Assembly: GCA_000436255.1 (NCBI GenBank)
Contig: HF990822.1
Coordinates: 8,018-44,836 of the forward strand
Length of the DNA: 36,819 bases
Reading direction: 5' to 3'
DNA from: Clostridium sp. CAG:1193
Lineage (GTDB): Bacteria > Bacillota_I > Bacilli_A > RF39 > UBA660
Below, piece by piece: positions 8,228 through 16,888 of the stretch (the stretch's first letter is position 1; the number at the start of each line of letters is the position of its first letter). The position numbers were made by a program, and so were the translations under genes. The notes beneath the pieces were generated by a model. The model was not told where the DNA came from and searched no databases. It saw nothing but the letters and a program-made list of their open reading frames with translations.

Positions 8228-8998
8228 ATGGCTACATTTGATGAGAAATATTTAGCATCTTATAAAGATGCTTTTATGGAAGTAGAAGGTATTGATGAGT
8301 TAGAAAACGTATTACCATCAAATAAATTTCCGGGATATGATGAGTTATTAGTATACTTAGATGCTTTTGTAGTTAATGAAATAAAAGCAGTAAATGATTC
8401 ACTAGAAGAAAGTGTTTCCTCTAGTGATAAAGAGTATTTAAAAAAAGAATTAGATTCTTTAATAATAAAAAGAAGATTTCTAGAAACAAAATTAACTAGT
8501 GAAAAAGAAACAAAAGAAAATCCAACTCATTTAATATTTGCTACTAGTAGTCTTGGTAATATCTTCTTTGAAAGAGATATGAAAAGTGTGCCGGATGAAT
8601 ACGTTCAGTCATTTGGTAGTTTACTAGAAGATCTTTCAAAAGGGCCAAGTAATTTTTCTAGATTTAATGAATCAAAAGATAAAAAGTTTGATACTAATAC
8701 AAAAGGTGTTAGTATATTTGAAAGAAAAGGATTCAAAACAAGAATATATTACTTAAGATTAAACGATAATATTAAAGTAATAATTATGGCTACACTTAAA
8801 AATCAAGATAATCCAAAATTATTAAATGAATCATTAGAAGCAAGATATAAAAATTGCGCCTCTATAGTAGAAGATATAAAAGTGAGTTTAAATGACCCAG
8901 AAAAAAGAGAACAATTATTAAAAGAGCATGATTTAATAAGAGATAGATTAGTATCTACTTATAAGGGGAGTGTTAAAGATGCAAAACGAGAAATTTAA
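8228..8998 (+). CDS. Unknown protein with RelE-like C-terminal stretch
   Basis: A 256-residue soluble protein that I do not recognise as a whole. The N-terminal half is helical and acidic. From about residue 125, GSLLEDLSKGPSNFSRFN, then FERKGFKTRIYYLRLNDNIKVIIM, resembles the order of elements in RelE/HigB-type mRNA interferases (helix, 'xFxRF', then beta strands with basic residues). The following gene starts inside its 3' end and looks like a small HTH protein, the usual arrangement of a toxin-antitoxin pair. There is no obvious Shine-Dalgarno site, so expression may depend on coupling to frr. The toxin idea is inference; it could equally be a conserved protein unrelated to toxins. Confidence 0.6.
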   Translation: MATFDEKYLASYKDAFMEVEGIDELENVLPSNKFPGYDELLVYLDAFVVNEIKAVNDSLEESVSSSDKEYLKKELDSLIIKRRFLETKLTSEKETKENPTHLIFATSSLGNIFFERDMKSVPDEYVQSFGSLLEDLSKGPSNFSRFNESKDKKFDTNTKGVSIFERKGFKTRIYYLRLNDNIKVIIMATLKNQDNPKLLNESLEARYKNCASIVEDIKVSLNDPEKREQLLKEHDLIRDRLVSTYKGSVKDAKREI

Positions 8999-9185
8999 AG
9001 ATTTATATTCAAAAATAAGAAATGATTTAGTAAATCAAATATATAATGAAGGTATAAATATAGATAATTTAGCGCAAACCCTTAACATGGATGAAGATGA
9101 TTTATGTGATTATTTATCATTAAGAAAAACTGATTATTTAGCATATAAAACAATAGATACAGCATTAAAAAAGAAGATAAAATAG
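8979..9185 (+). CDS. Small helix-turn-helix-like protein
   Basis: A 68-residue protein starting at the ATG at 8979 (AAGGGGA upstream), overlapping the previous gene by 20 bases. The middle reads GINIDNLAQTLNMDEDDLCDYL, similar to the helix-turn-helix of XRE-type repressors, and the end is basic (ALKKKIK). Overlap and size suit an antitoxin or co-translated regulator for the 8228 protein. Function is inferred from shape and position only. Confidence 0.6.
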   Translation: MQNEKFKDLYSKIRNDLVNQIYNEGINIDNLAQTLNMDEDDLCDYLSLRKTDYLAYKTIDTALKKKIK

Positions 9186-9389
9186 ATTATATATTATTTA
9201 TGCAGTTTTCATTAATTGCTGTAATATTTTAAATATTTATTACATATTATAATAATGCTACATGTAGCATAAAAAAGCGAGTGAAGCCATCTCTATAAAT
9301 GGCAACTAAAAAAGTGGATTAGAGAGCATGCTCTAATCCTTTCTCATATAACATTTGCAAAAATTAAATTATGTGTTATAATTTAACAT
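9186..9389 (+). other. Intergenic region with structured RNA-like segment and hairpin
   Basis: No gene found. It holds a short hairpin (TGCTACATGTAGCA, about 9256-9269), a possible GCCAT/ATGGC stem near 9287-9303, and a strong hairpin at 9316-9339 (9 bp, GGATTAGAG/CTCTAATCC) with a T-containing tail. The string GGCAACTAAAAAAGTGG before it recalls the AACTAAGGTGG of T-box 3' regions but lacks TACCG. It may be a separate leader or a decayed T-box ahead of the intact one. Confidence 0.45.
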
Positions 9390-9595
9390 GAAAGCGATGA
9401 TTTAGAGTAGTAATAAATAAGTATTTATAGAGAATTGACGGGTGGTGTGAGTCAATAATAACTGTTTATGAATTCGCTAATGAGCATTATATATAAAATA
9501 TATAACGTGACCTGCGTTAAAGGAATAAGTGCATAGAATCTATGAACTAAGGTGGTACCGTTCTTATGAACCCTTAGATTTATAGATTTTTTATT
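9390..9595 (+). promoter_or_regulatory. T-box leader, phenylalanine-specific
   Basis: T-box sequence AAGGTGGTACCGTTC at 9549-9563. Stem I signs are TAGAGAATTGACGGGTGGTG (about 9428-9447) and GAATTCGC, with TTC (Phe) at 9473-9475 as likely specifier. The terminator alternative pairs AATCTAT (9537-9543) and CTAAGG (9547-9552) with CCTTAG (9572-9577) and ATAGATT (9582-9588), followed by T-rich sequence. It controls pheS-pheT. Confidence 0.92.
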
Positions 9596-9607
9596 TTAGG
9601 AGGAAAT

Positions 9608-10651
9608 ATGAAAGAAAATTTATTAAAATTACAAGAAAGTTTTGATAATGATATTAAAAAGGTAAAAGATTTATCTGGTTTAAATGATTTAAGAGTTAAT
9701 TATTTAGGTAAAAAAAGTGAGTTAAATTCATTATCAAGTGCGATGAGAGATTTAAGTGTGGATGCTAAGAAGGAAATGGGAAAATTAATTAATGATTTAA
9801 AAGTATCTATTGAAAGAAAAATTTCTTCGCTTAAAGATGAAATAGAGAGAATCGAACTTAATAAAAAATTAGAAAGTGAAAAAATAGATATTACACTTCC
9901 TGCAACTAACATAAATGTTGGTACAGTTCATCCAATTACTAAAATTATAAACGAAGTAGAGGATTTATTTATATCAATGGGTTATGATGTTTTAGAAGGG
10001 CCTGAGGTAGAAACTGATTTATATAATTTTGAAATGCTTAATTTACCAAAGGGACACCCTGCAAGAGATAGTCAAGATAGTTTTTATATAACAGAAGATA
10101 CTCTTTTAAGAACTCAAACTTCTCCTGTACAAGTAAGAACAATGCTTGCTAATAAAGAAAAAACACCTATTAGAATAATATGTCCAGGTAAAACATATAG
10201 AAAAGATAATGATGATGCAACTCACTCACATCAGTTTACACAAATAGAAGGTCTTGTAGTGGATGAAAATATTTCTATGGCACATTTAAAGGGGACTTTA
10301 TTAGAATTTGCTAAAAAGATGTTTGGAAATAATAGAGAAATACGTTTTAGACCAAGTTATTTTCCTTTTACTGAACCATCTATTGAAGTAGATGTATCAT
10401 GTTTTAATTGTGGTGGTAAGGGGTGCAATATATGTAAAGGAACTGGTTGGATTGAAATATTAGGTGCTGGTATGGTTCATCCTAATGTACTTAATATGTG
10501 TGGTTATGATAGTAATAAATATACAGGTTTTGCATTTGGTATTGGACCTGAAAGAATAGCAATGCTTAAATATGGAATACCTGATATTAGATATTTTTAT
10601 ACGAATGATATAAGGTTCTTAAAAGAATTTGATAAAGTGGAAAAGGAGTGA
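9608..10651 (+). CDS. pheS: Phenylalanyl-tRNA synthetase alpha subunit
   Basis: Catalytic subunit of the alpha2-beta2 PheRS. The 347-residue protein has an N-terminal coiled-coil tRNA-contact arm (residues 1-85), then class II motifs: RTQTSPVQVRTM, PGKTYRKDNDDATHSHQFTQ, and GFAFGIGPERIAMLKYGI. A Cys-rich loop CFNCGGKGCNICKGTGW is present, as in many bacterial PheS. Start at 9608 after AGGAGG. The pheT start lies 4 bases beyond its stop. Confidence 0.98.
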   Translation: MKENLLKLQESFDNDIKKVKDLSGLNDLRVNYLGKKSELNSLSSAMRDLSVDAKKEMGKLINDLKVSIERKISSLKDEIERIELNKKLESEKIDITLPATNINVGTVHPITKIINEVEDLFISMGYDVLEGPEVETDLYNFEMLNLPKGHPARDSQDSFYITEDTLLRTQTSPVQVRTMLANKEKTPIRIICPGKTYRKDNDDATHSHQFTQIEGLVVDENISMAHLKGTLLEFAKKMFGNNREIRFRPSYFPFTEPSIEVDVSCFNCGGKGCNICKGTGWIEILGAGMVHPNVLNMCGYDSNKYTGFAFGIGPERIAMLKYGIPDIRYFYTNDIRFLKEFDKVEKE

Positions 10652-10655
10652 TATT

Positions 10656-13019
10656 ATGAGACTAAGTGAAAAATGGATAAAAGAAATTGTAAATGTTGAT
10701 GATACTATAGAAAATATTGCAGAAAAAATGGTTTTCTGTGGTAATGAATACGAAAGTATTAATAAATTATGTCCTGCAACTAACTTAGTAGTAGGAAGAG
10801 TAGTAAGTGTACACCCACATCCTGATTCAGATCATCTAAATCTTTGTGAAGTTGATTTAGGTGATAAGATTTATCAAATAATTTGTGGAGCGCCTAATGT
10901 AAGTGCTAATAAAAAGGTAATAGTTGCAAAAGTTGGTGCTAAACTACCAGGTGGAGTAATTGAATCAAGAAGTGTAAGAGGTGTTTTATCAAATGGAATG
11001 ATATGTTCACTTGCAGAACTTGGTTTAGAAAATAAATATTTAACTGAAGAAGATAAAAAAGGAATACATATATTAAGTGATGATGCACCAGTTGGTATAG
11101 ATGCTCTTTCATATTTAATGTTAGATGATACATATATTGATTTTGAACTAACTGCAAATAGAAGTGATTTATTAAGTATGCGTGGTATGAGTTATGAAAT
11201 AGGTGCAATATATAATAAAAAATTTAATATAGAAATTCCTAAATTAAATGAATCAATTGAAAAAACAAAAGATTATATAGAAATAGAAAATAAAACTAAT
11301 AACTGTTATGCATATAAAGGGAGAATAGTTAAAAATGTTGAAATTAAAGAATCTCCAGAATTTATTAAATCAAGATTAATGTCTTGTGGTATAAGACCTA
11401 TTAATAATGTAGTAGATATAAGTAATTATGTAATGATGCTTTATGGTGAACCACTTCATTTCTTTGATTATAATAGTATAGGTAAAAAAGTAATTATAAG
11501 AAATGCGTTAGATGGTGAGGAGATTACTACACTTGATAATATAAAAAGAACATTAAAAGATACAGATATAGTTATTTCAGATGAGATAAGTCCAATCGCA
11601 CTTGCTGGTGTTATGGGTGGTGTTACTAGTGAAGTTACTAATAATACAAAAGATATATTTATAGAAGCTGCTTTATTTAATCCTTATAATATAAGATATA
11701 CATCAAAAAGAATATTAAGAAGTGAAGCATCAATCAGGTTTGAAAAAGGAGTAGATCCTAATATATTATCTTCTGCAATAGATATGGCTGCATACTTATT
11801 ACAAGAATATGCATCTGGAACGGTTTTAAGTGGTGTAGTTGGATTTAATGATATGTCTTTAGATGATAAAGAAATAAATATAAATATTGATAAAATAACA
11901 AGTGTACTTGGTATGAATATAAGTATTGATGATGTTAAAGATATATTTGATAGATTAGCATTTACATATAAAGAAGCAAATGGTGAATTTAAAGTATATG
12001 TTCCAACAAGAAGACTTGATATAAATATAAAAGAAGATTTAATAGAAGAAGTAGGAAGAATATACGGGTATAATAATATGGAAGGGATTATGCCTGTTAC
12101 AAGAACAAAAAAAGGAAGTTTACTTCCTAAAAATAAATATATAAAAGATATAAAAAATAGATTAAGTGCTTTATCATTAAATGAAGTAATTACATATTCA
12201 TTAGTTAATAAAGAAGATGTAAAAAAATTTAATAATGATGAGTTTAATGAGATAAAAGTATCATCTCCACTTAATGAAGATAGAAGTATATTAAGATATA
12301 GTTTAGTACCATCTTTATTAAAAGTAGTAGATTATAATATTTCAAGAAATATAAAAGATGTAAATATATTTGAAGTAAGTAAAGTATATTACAATACTGA
12401 TTCATTAAATGAAATAAATAAGTTATGCTTTGTAATGACTGGTAATTATATAGAAAATTCTTGGGGTAGCAAAGTAAAGGTAGATTTCTATTTAATAAAA
12501 GGAATACTTTTAAATCTACTTAATTACTTAGGATTATCTAATAGATGTAAATTAGTAAATGATAACTTGCCTAAAGAATATCATCCAGGTATTAGTGGAA
12601 GAGTACTAATAGATAATAAAGAAGTTGGTTATATTGGAAAAATTCATCCAAATGAAAGTAAAAATGATATTTATATTTGTGAACTTAATTTAGATGTAAT
12701 ATATAATATTAATATTAAAAATATAAAATATAAAGAAATTCCTAAATACCCATCGGTTATTAAAGATTTAGCATTTATTCTAAATAATAATATAAATGCG
12801 ATTGATGTAATTGATGAAATAAATTCATCATCAAGATTAATATCTAATACAACTGTTTTTGATGTATTTAATTTAGATAATAATTCTAAATCAGTAGCAT
12901 TTAAAATAACATTTACTGATATAACTAAAACTTTAAATGAAGATGAGGTTAATCATGCATTAAATACTATTATTAAAAATATAGAAACTAAATTTAATGC
13001 AGTATTAAGAGATAAATAA
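10656..13019 (+). CDS. pheT: Phenylalanyl-tRNA synthetase beta subunit
   Basis: Large PheRS subunit, 787 residues. Domains in order: an EMAP-II/OB-fold tRNA-binding region (VVGRVVSVHPHPDSDHLNLCEVD region, residues 40-150), the B3/B4 editing domain (residues about 200-380, with SRLMSCGIRPINNVVDISNYV), a B5 domain with DLIEEVGRIYGY, the catalytic-like core, and a C-terminal FDX-ACB anticodon domain (KYPSVIKDLAFIL). The ATG at 10656 is preferred over 10629, because AAGGAG stands 7 bases before it and 10629 overlaps pheS. It ends in a terminator shared with sspI. Confidence 0.97.
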   Translation: MRLSEKWIKEIVNVDDTIENIAEKMVFCGNEYESINKLCPATNLVVGRVVSVHPHPDSDHLNLCEVDLGDKIYQIICGAPNVSANKKVIVAKVGAKLPGGVIESRSVRGVLSNGMICSLAELGLENKYLTEEDKKGIHILSDDAPVGIDALSYLMLDDTYIDFELTANRSDLLSMRGMSYEIGAIYNKKFNIEIPKLNESIEKTKDYIEIENKTNNCYAYKGRIVKNVEIKESPEFIKSRLMSCGIRPINNVVDISNYVMMLYGEPLHFFDYNSIGKKVIIRNALDGEEITTLDNIKRTLKDTDIVISDEISPIALAGVMGGVTSEVTNNTKDIFIEAALFNPYNIRYTSKRILRSEASIRFEKGVDPNILSSAIDMAAYLLQEYASGTVLSGVVGFNDMSLDDKEININIDKITSVLGMNISIDDVKDIFDRLAFTYKEANGEFKVYVPTRRLDINIKEDLIEEVGRIYGYNNMEGIMPVTRTKKGSLLPKNKYIKDIKNRLSALSLNEVITYSLVNKEDVKKFNNDEFNEIKVSSPLNEDRSILRYSLVPSLLKVVDYNISRNIKDVNIFEVSKVYYNTDSLNEINKLCFVMTGNYIENSWGSKVKVDFYLIKGILLNLLNYLGLSNRCKLVNDNLPKEYHPGISGRVLIDNKEVGYIGKIHPNESKNDIYICELNLDVIYNINIKNIKYKEIPKYPSVIKDLAFILNNNINAIDVIDEINSSSRLISNTTVFDVFNLDNNSKSVAFKITFTDITKTLNEDEVNHALNTIIKNIETKFNAVLRDK

Positions 13020-13042
13020 AAGGTATTTTATATACCTTTTTT
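13019..13042. terminator. Bidirectional terminator between pheT and sspI
   Basis: AGGTAT (13021-13026) and ATACCT (13032-13037) form a stem with a TTTAT loop, A-rich on the left and T-rich on the right. The sspI stop codon (13028-13030 on the minus strand) is inside it. Confidence 0.75.
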
Positions 13043-13225
13043 TATTTTTTTTAATATATTTATTCTTTCATCTTCACTAGAATTATTCCATACGAGTTCA
13101 AAAAATACTCCAAGACCAGGAAGTAATACTTCATCTTTACTTTTAATAGATTCAACAATAGATTCTTTAATACTATTTATATCATCATCTTTAAAATTAC
13201 TTTTTATGTATCCTCTTATATCCAT
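13028..13225 (-). CDS. sspI: Small acid-soluble spore protein SspI family
   Basis: A 65-residue protein. The core VLLPGLGVFFELVWNNSSEDE closely follows the SspI signature known in Bacillus (MLPGLGVLFEVIWK...), preceded by the helical INSIKESIVESIKS. SspI is a minor forespore protein, made late under sigma-G. The start is taken at 13225, five bases after AAAGGAG; the ATG at 13240 lies upstream of that site. It lies antisense and convergent to pheT. An apparent sigma-G-like element stands upstream. Together with the YjcZ-like genes near 31.9 kb it implies endospore formation. Confidence 0.85.
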   Translation of the reverse strand: MDIRGYIKSNFKDDDINSIKESIVESIKSKDEVLLPGLGVFFELVWNNSSEDERINILKKIKKGI

Positions 13226-13243
13226 AAAAACTCCTTTCATATA

Positions 13244-13272
13244 TATTGTGTCAAATTATTAAAATAATATTC
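13244..13272 (-). promoter_or_regulatory. Possible sigma-G-type promoter of sspI
   Basis: On the minus strand GAATA (13268-13272) is followed after 17 bases by CACAATA (13244-13250), close to the sigma-G pattern GnATR - 17/18 - CATnnTA with one mismatch. In such AT-rich DNA this may be chance. Confidence 0.35.
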
Positions 13273-13320
13273 TAAATTGAATTTTATTATGGTATAATTT
13301 AAATATAGGAGGTGTGTAAT

Positions 13321-13875
13321 ATGCCAACATGGGCATGGGTACTTTTAATAATTGTAGTGTTAGTTGGATTATTTGTAGCAACTACATACAATAACCTAAT
13401 TGTGTTAAGGAATAAAGCAAGAGATCAATGGGCTCAAATAGAAGTTCAATTAAAGAAAAGATTTGACTTAATTCCTAACTTAGTAGAAACTGTAAAGGGA
13501 TATGCAAAACATGAAAAAGATACTTTAAATGAAGTAATTGAAGCAAGAAACAAATTTAAAGCAGCAACTACACCAGAAGAAGAAATGGCTGCTAGTGGCG
13601 AATTAAATAAGGTTTTAGGTAGAATAATGATGTTAACAGAAGCATACCCAGAGTTAAAAGCAAATGAAAACTTCTTAAGTCTACAAGCTGATTTAAAAGA
13701 TGTAGAAGAAAAAATTTCATATGCTAGACAATTCTACAACGATACAGTTTTAGGTTACATGAACAAAGTAGAAATGTTTCCTTCAAACATAATTGCAAAT
13801 ATGTTTGGATTTAAACCAATGAAATATTTTGAAGCTGGTGAAGAAGTAAAAGAAGCGCCAAAAGTTTCATTTTAA
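13321..13875 (+). CDS. lemA: LemA family membrane protein
   Basis: A 184-residue protein with an N-terminal transmembrane helix (WVLLIIVVLVGLFVATTYN) followed by the family signature NLIVLRNKARDQWAQIEVQLKKR and FDLIPNLVETVKGYAKHE, then a long helical region and YARQFYNDTVLGYM near the end. LemA proteins form coiled helical bundles outside the membrane; their biochemical role is not settled. Start at the ATG at 13321 after AGGAGGTG; a TATAAT box stands at 13293-13298. It is followed by a DUF2207 gene, a common pairing. Confidence 0.95.
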   Translation: MPTWAWVLLIIVVLVGLFVATTYNNLIVLRNKARDQWAQIEVQLKKRFDLIPNLVETVKGYAKHEKDTLNEVIEARNKFKAATTPEEEMAASGELNKVLGRIMMLTEAYPELKANENFLSLQADLKDVEEKISYARQFYNDTVLGYMNKVEMFPSNIIANMFGFKPMKYFEAGEEVKEAPKVSF

Positions 13876-13900
13876 GACTTACTAGTTAAGTCTTTTATTT
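13876..13900 (+). terminator. Intrinsic terminator after lemA
   Basis: GACTTA (13876-13881) pairs with TAAGTC (13887-13892), followed by TTTTATTTTT. Confidence 0.85.
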
Positions 13901-13955
13901 TTGTATTAATTTTATTATAACTTTATGATATACTTTAATTATAGGGTGTGAGTTT

Positions 13956-15620
13956 ATGAAAAAAATATTATTATTTTTAAGTGTATTATTTTTACCGCTT
14001 GTTGTTAATGCAGAAGATGTAATTAATAACTTTAATGTAGATATTTATATTGATAACAATGGTAATGCACATGTTACTGAGTTATGGGATACTAAAGCTG
14101 ATGATGGAAGTGAATTTTATCGTTCATATTATAATTATACTGGAAGTGAGTTTAAAGATTATAAAGTAGAAATGGACGGAAAAGAATATACATTTATTGA
14201 TTCATGGGATATAGATGCTTCATTAAGCGAAAAAGCATATAAAAATGGATTTAATTATGTAGATAATGGTATAGAAATATGTTTTGGAAAATCTAGTTTG
14301 GGTACTCATAAATATATATCAAAATATACAATTACTAACTTTGTAAGAAGATTAAATGATTCAGATATGCTGTACTGGACAATACTTCCATATAATAATG
14401 GTGGTAAATTTAAAAATGTAGGAATAAAAATACATAGCAATTTTAAATATAAAAGTGATATAGAACTATATTCATATGGTAAAGGTGGTATGCCATTAAC
14501 TTATGAAAATGGAGTAATAAAGTTAGATAGTAACGGCGCATTAAGTGATAATGAATATATAACTTTATTAGTAAAATTTGATGAGGGTACATTTAACTTA
14601 TCAAATAAGATAGATAATGATTTTAACTATTACTTAGATATGGCAAATAAAGATGCAGTAAAATATGAAAATAAGTCACGTACAGAAAAAATATTTGCAA
14701 TAATTATGATTGTAAGTTGTGTAGTATTTTTTGGTGGCGTTGTAGGAATATGTATTTATGCATCAGATATAATAGGGGGTTATAAACTAGACTTTGGTAA
14801 AGATGGTAAAAAATTAGATAAAAATTTACCAAATTATAGAGATATACCGTGCAACAAAGATATATTTAAAGCATACTTTATATCAACATCATATAATTTA
14901 ACAAAAAGAAAAACAGATTTATTTGGTGCAATATTACTTAAATGGATAAAAGATGGAACTATAGAAACCAAAAAGATAAATGATACAGATTTAGCACTAG
15001 TACTCAAAGGTGATATACTTCAAAATAAAACATTACAAAAACTGTATGATATGTTAAAAGAAGCATCAAAAGATGGAATACTTGAAAGTAAAGAGTTTGA
15101 ACGTTGGTGTAAGATCCATAGTGAAAAAGTAATGAAATGGTTTGATGAAGTATTAAAAGAAGAAGGAGAAAACCTAGTAAAAGATAAATATTTAACTATA
15201 AAAGATAAAAAGAATGTTTTTCCAGTTAAAACATATGTAAATGGTTCAAATGTTGGATATGGTATAAAAGCGTATGTAAATGATTCATATAAAGAAGAAG
15301 GTAAAAAACTATATGGACTAAAAAAATACTTAATAGAATTTTCAAGAATAAAAGAAAAAGAGCCAATAGAAGTAAAATTATGGGATGAATATTTAATGTA
15401 TGCTCAAATATTTGGAATAGCAAAAGAAGTAGCAAAACAATTTAAGAAACTATATCCAGAAATAATAGAAAATACAGACTATGACTTTGATTATGATACA
15501 TTTATATTTGTAAATGCAATTAGTAATACAAGTATGACTACAGTAACAAGTTATTCTTCATCAGGAGGAGGTTCTGGATCCTTTGGTGGAGGAGGTGGCG
15601 GTGGAGCCGGAGGAAGATAA
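13956..15620 (+). CDS. DUF2207 membrane protein with Gly-rich tail
   Basis: A 554-residue protein: signal peptide at residues 1-19 (MKKILLFLSVLFLPLVVNA), an extracytoplasmic beta-rich DUF2207 domain (about 20-220), a transmembrane helix at about 246-270 (IFAIIMIVSCVVFFGGVVGI), a cytoplasmic region, and a tail of Ser and Gly (GGGSGSFGGGGGGGAGG). That layout is the DUF2207 family, often encoded beside lemA as here. Function is unknown, with envelope maintenance usually suspected. It has its own promoter-like sequence (TATACT near 13929) and a terminator on each side. Confidence 0.88.
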   Translation: MKKILLFLSVLFLPLVVNAEDVINNFNVDIYIDNNGNAHVTELWDTKADDGSEFYRSYYNYTGSEFKDYKVEMDGKEYTFIDSWDIDASLSEKAYKNGFNYVDNGIEICFGKSSLGTHKYISKYTITNFVRRLNDSDMLYWTILPYNNGGKFKNVGIKIHSNFKYKSDIELYSYGKGGMPLTYENGVIKLDSNGALSDNEYITLLVKFDEGTFNLSNKIDNDFNYYLDMANKDAVKYENKSRTEKIFAIIMIVSCVVFFGGVVGICIYASDIIGGYKLDFGKDGKKLDKNLPNYRDIPCNKDIFKAYFISTSYNLTKRKTDLFGAILLKWIKDGTIETKKINDTDLALVLKGDILQNKTLQKLYDMLKEASKDGILESKEFERWCKIHSEKVMKWFDEVLKEEGENLVKDKYLTIKDKKNVFPVKTYVNGSNVGYGIKAYVNDSYKEEGKKLYGLKKYLIEFSRIKEKEPIEVKLWDEYLMYAQIFGIAKEVAKQFKKLYPEIIENTDYDFDYDTFIFVNAISNTSMTTVTSYSSSGGGSGSFGGGGGGGAGGR

Positions 15621-15638
15621 GATTACTTATCTTTTTTT
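15615..15638 (+). terminator. Intrinsic terminator
   Basis: AGATAAG (15615-15621), ATTA loop, CTTATCT (15626-15632), then T tract. It overlaps the stop of the DUF2207 gene. Confidence 0.92.
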
Positions 15639-15683
15639 CTTATATAATTTATGATATACTATAAATATAATAGGAGTGATAAT

Positions 15684-16313
15684 ATGAAGAAAAATGCGTT
15701 TACATTAGTAGAATTACTAGCAATAATAACAGTATTAGCGGTAATACTAGTAATAGCAGTACCTAAAATAATAAACACAATAAAAGATGCAAAAATGGGT
15801 TCATTAAAATCATCAGTAATATTACTGGCAAAAGATGCAGAAGAAGAATACGGAATAAGAGATGCAAAAGGTACACTAGATCAAGTGAAAAATCCAATAA
15901 AGTGTGAAGATGTTGCAAATATAGATGATACATATGATAAATGTCAAATTAAATTCGATAAAGAAGGAAATGCAACAGTATTATTAAATGCAAATGAAAA
16001 AAGTAAATTTGGAAAAATTGGATGTGTAGGTACAAAAAGTAAAGTAGAATGTGATAATGGTGAAATGACACTTAGTAAAAGATGTACAACACCAGATAAA
16101 CTAGAATACAACTTAAAATTTGTAGATGGTCAATATACATATACATATAATGGAAGTACAGGTTGGAGTGTAGTATTAACAGATAAAACATCAACAGATC
16201 CAGTAATAACAGAATTATGTGGAACAATCAATGATAAACCGATAGTAAGTATGTACCAAATGTTTTATCAAAGTAAAGCAGAAAGTATAGATACATCAAG
16301 TTTTGATACATAG
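15684..16313 (+). CDS. Prepilin-leader BspA-like (DUF285) surface protein, truncated
   Basis: A 209-residue product. Residues 1-35 are a class III (type IV prepilin) leader: KKNAFTLVELLAII, with Glu at position +5 after the Ala-Phe cleavage point, and a long hydrophobic helix. A Cys-containing domain follows (KIGCVGTKSKVECDNGEMTL, RCTTPDK, FVDGQYTYTY, TELCGTINDKPIVSMYQMF), then a single DUF285 unit that stops at TAG within SSFDT. Other copies here carry many more units after this motif, so the gene looks cut off. It is the only copy with a leader, ribosome site (TAGGAG) and promoter-like DNA (TATACT/TATAAT about 15654-15670). Export would need a PilD-type peptidase encoded elsewhere. Confidence 0.8.
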   Translation: MKKNAFTLVELLAIITVLAVILVIAVPKIINTIKDAKMGSLKSSVILLAKDAEEEYGIRDAKGTLDQVKNPIKCEDVANIDDTYDKCQIKFDKEGNATVLLNANEKSKFGKIGCVGTKSKVECDNGEMTLSKRCTTPDKLEYNLKFVDGQYTYTYNGSTGWSVVLTDKTSTDPVITELCGTINDKPIVSMYQMFYQSKAESIDTSSFDT

Positions 16314-16854
16314 TGGAGTTGCTACAGTAGTAATTAATGGTAAAAAAGGTGGTAAGTTTGATAATTTAGCATGCCAAGGAACAAAAGATAATATGACATG
16401 CACAGAAGGTGAAATATCAACATCAAGAAAATGTACAACAACTGATACATTAGTAGATAATTTAAAGTTTGTAGATGGACAATATACTTATACATATTCT
16501 TCATACTACAAGGGGTGGATGGTAGTACTTACAAATAAATCATCAACAGATCCAGTAACAACAGAACTATGTGGAACAATTAATGATAAACCGATAGTTA
16601 GTATGTATGAAATGTTTAGAGATAGTAAAGCAGAAAGTATAGATACATCAAGTTTTGATACATCAAATGTAACAGGTATGGGTGGTATGTTTCAAGACAG
16701 TAAGGCAACAGAAATAAAAGGATTAGAAAATTTTGATACATCAAATGTAACAGATATGGGTTATATGTTTTCTGGTAGTGCCGCAACCGAAATAAAAGGC
16801 TTAAATAAATTTAATACTATATTTAAAGTATATCAAAAAATAAATATAGTGTAA
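16312..16854 (+). pseudogene. Leaderless second DUF285 copy joined to the first
   Basis: From base 16312 the DNA switches from repeat-unit sequence to the middle of a paralogue: VATVVINGKKGGKFDNLACQ, RKCTTTDT, FVDGQYTYTY, TELCGTINDKPIVSMYEMF, then two and a half DUF285 units. It is in a different frame from the upstream gene and has no credible start (only a TTG). The last unit breaks at 16817 after 'GLNKFNT' and runs into unrelated AT-rich DNA ending at TAA. I read it as the remains of a full-length paralogue whose leader and repeat tail were lost by recombination, or as an assembly join. Confidence 0.75.
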
Positions 16855-16856
16855 AC

Positions 16857-16888
16857 AAAAACAAATACTCAAGAGAATATTTGTTTTA
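16857..16888. terminator. Bidirectional terminator between DUF285 remnant and sugar transferase
   Basis: ACAAATA (16861-16867) pairs with TATTTGT (16878-16884), with TC/GA continuing inward past one C-A mismatch. It is flanked by A-rich and T-rich sequence. The minus-strand gene's stop codon falls in the loop side. Confidence 0.7.

Noticed and set aside
10939..11208. Minus-strand 89-residue frame inside pheT
   Set aside because: Antisense shadow of a strongly conserved gene, His/Leu-rich composition, no ribosome site.
16303..16320. TTG start for a separate DUF285 protein at 16303
   Set aside because: The TTG lies inside the repeat unit of the upstream gene with no ribosome site; the following sequence begins in mid-domain of a paralogue. 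Treated as a pseudogene fragment.
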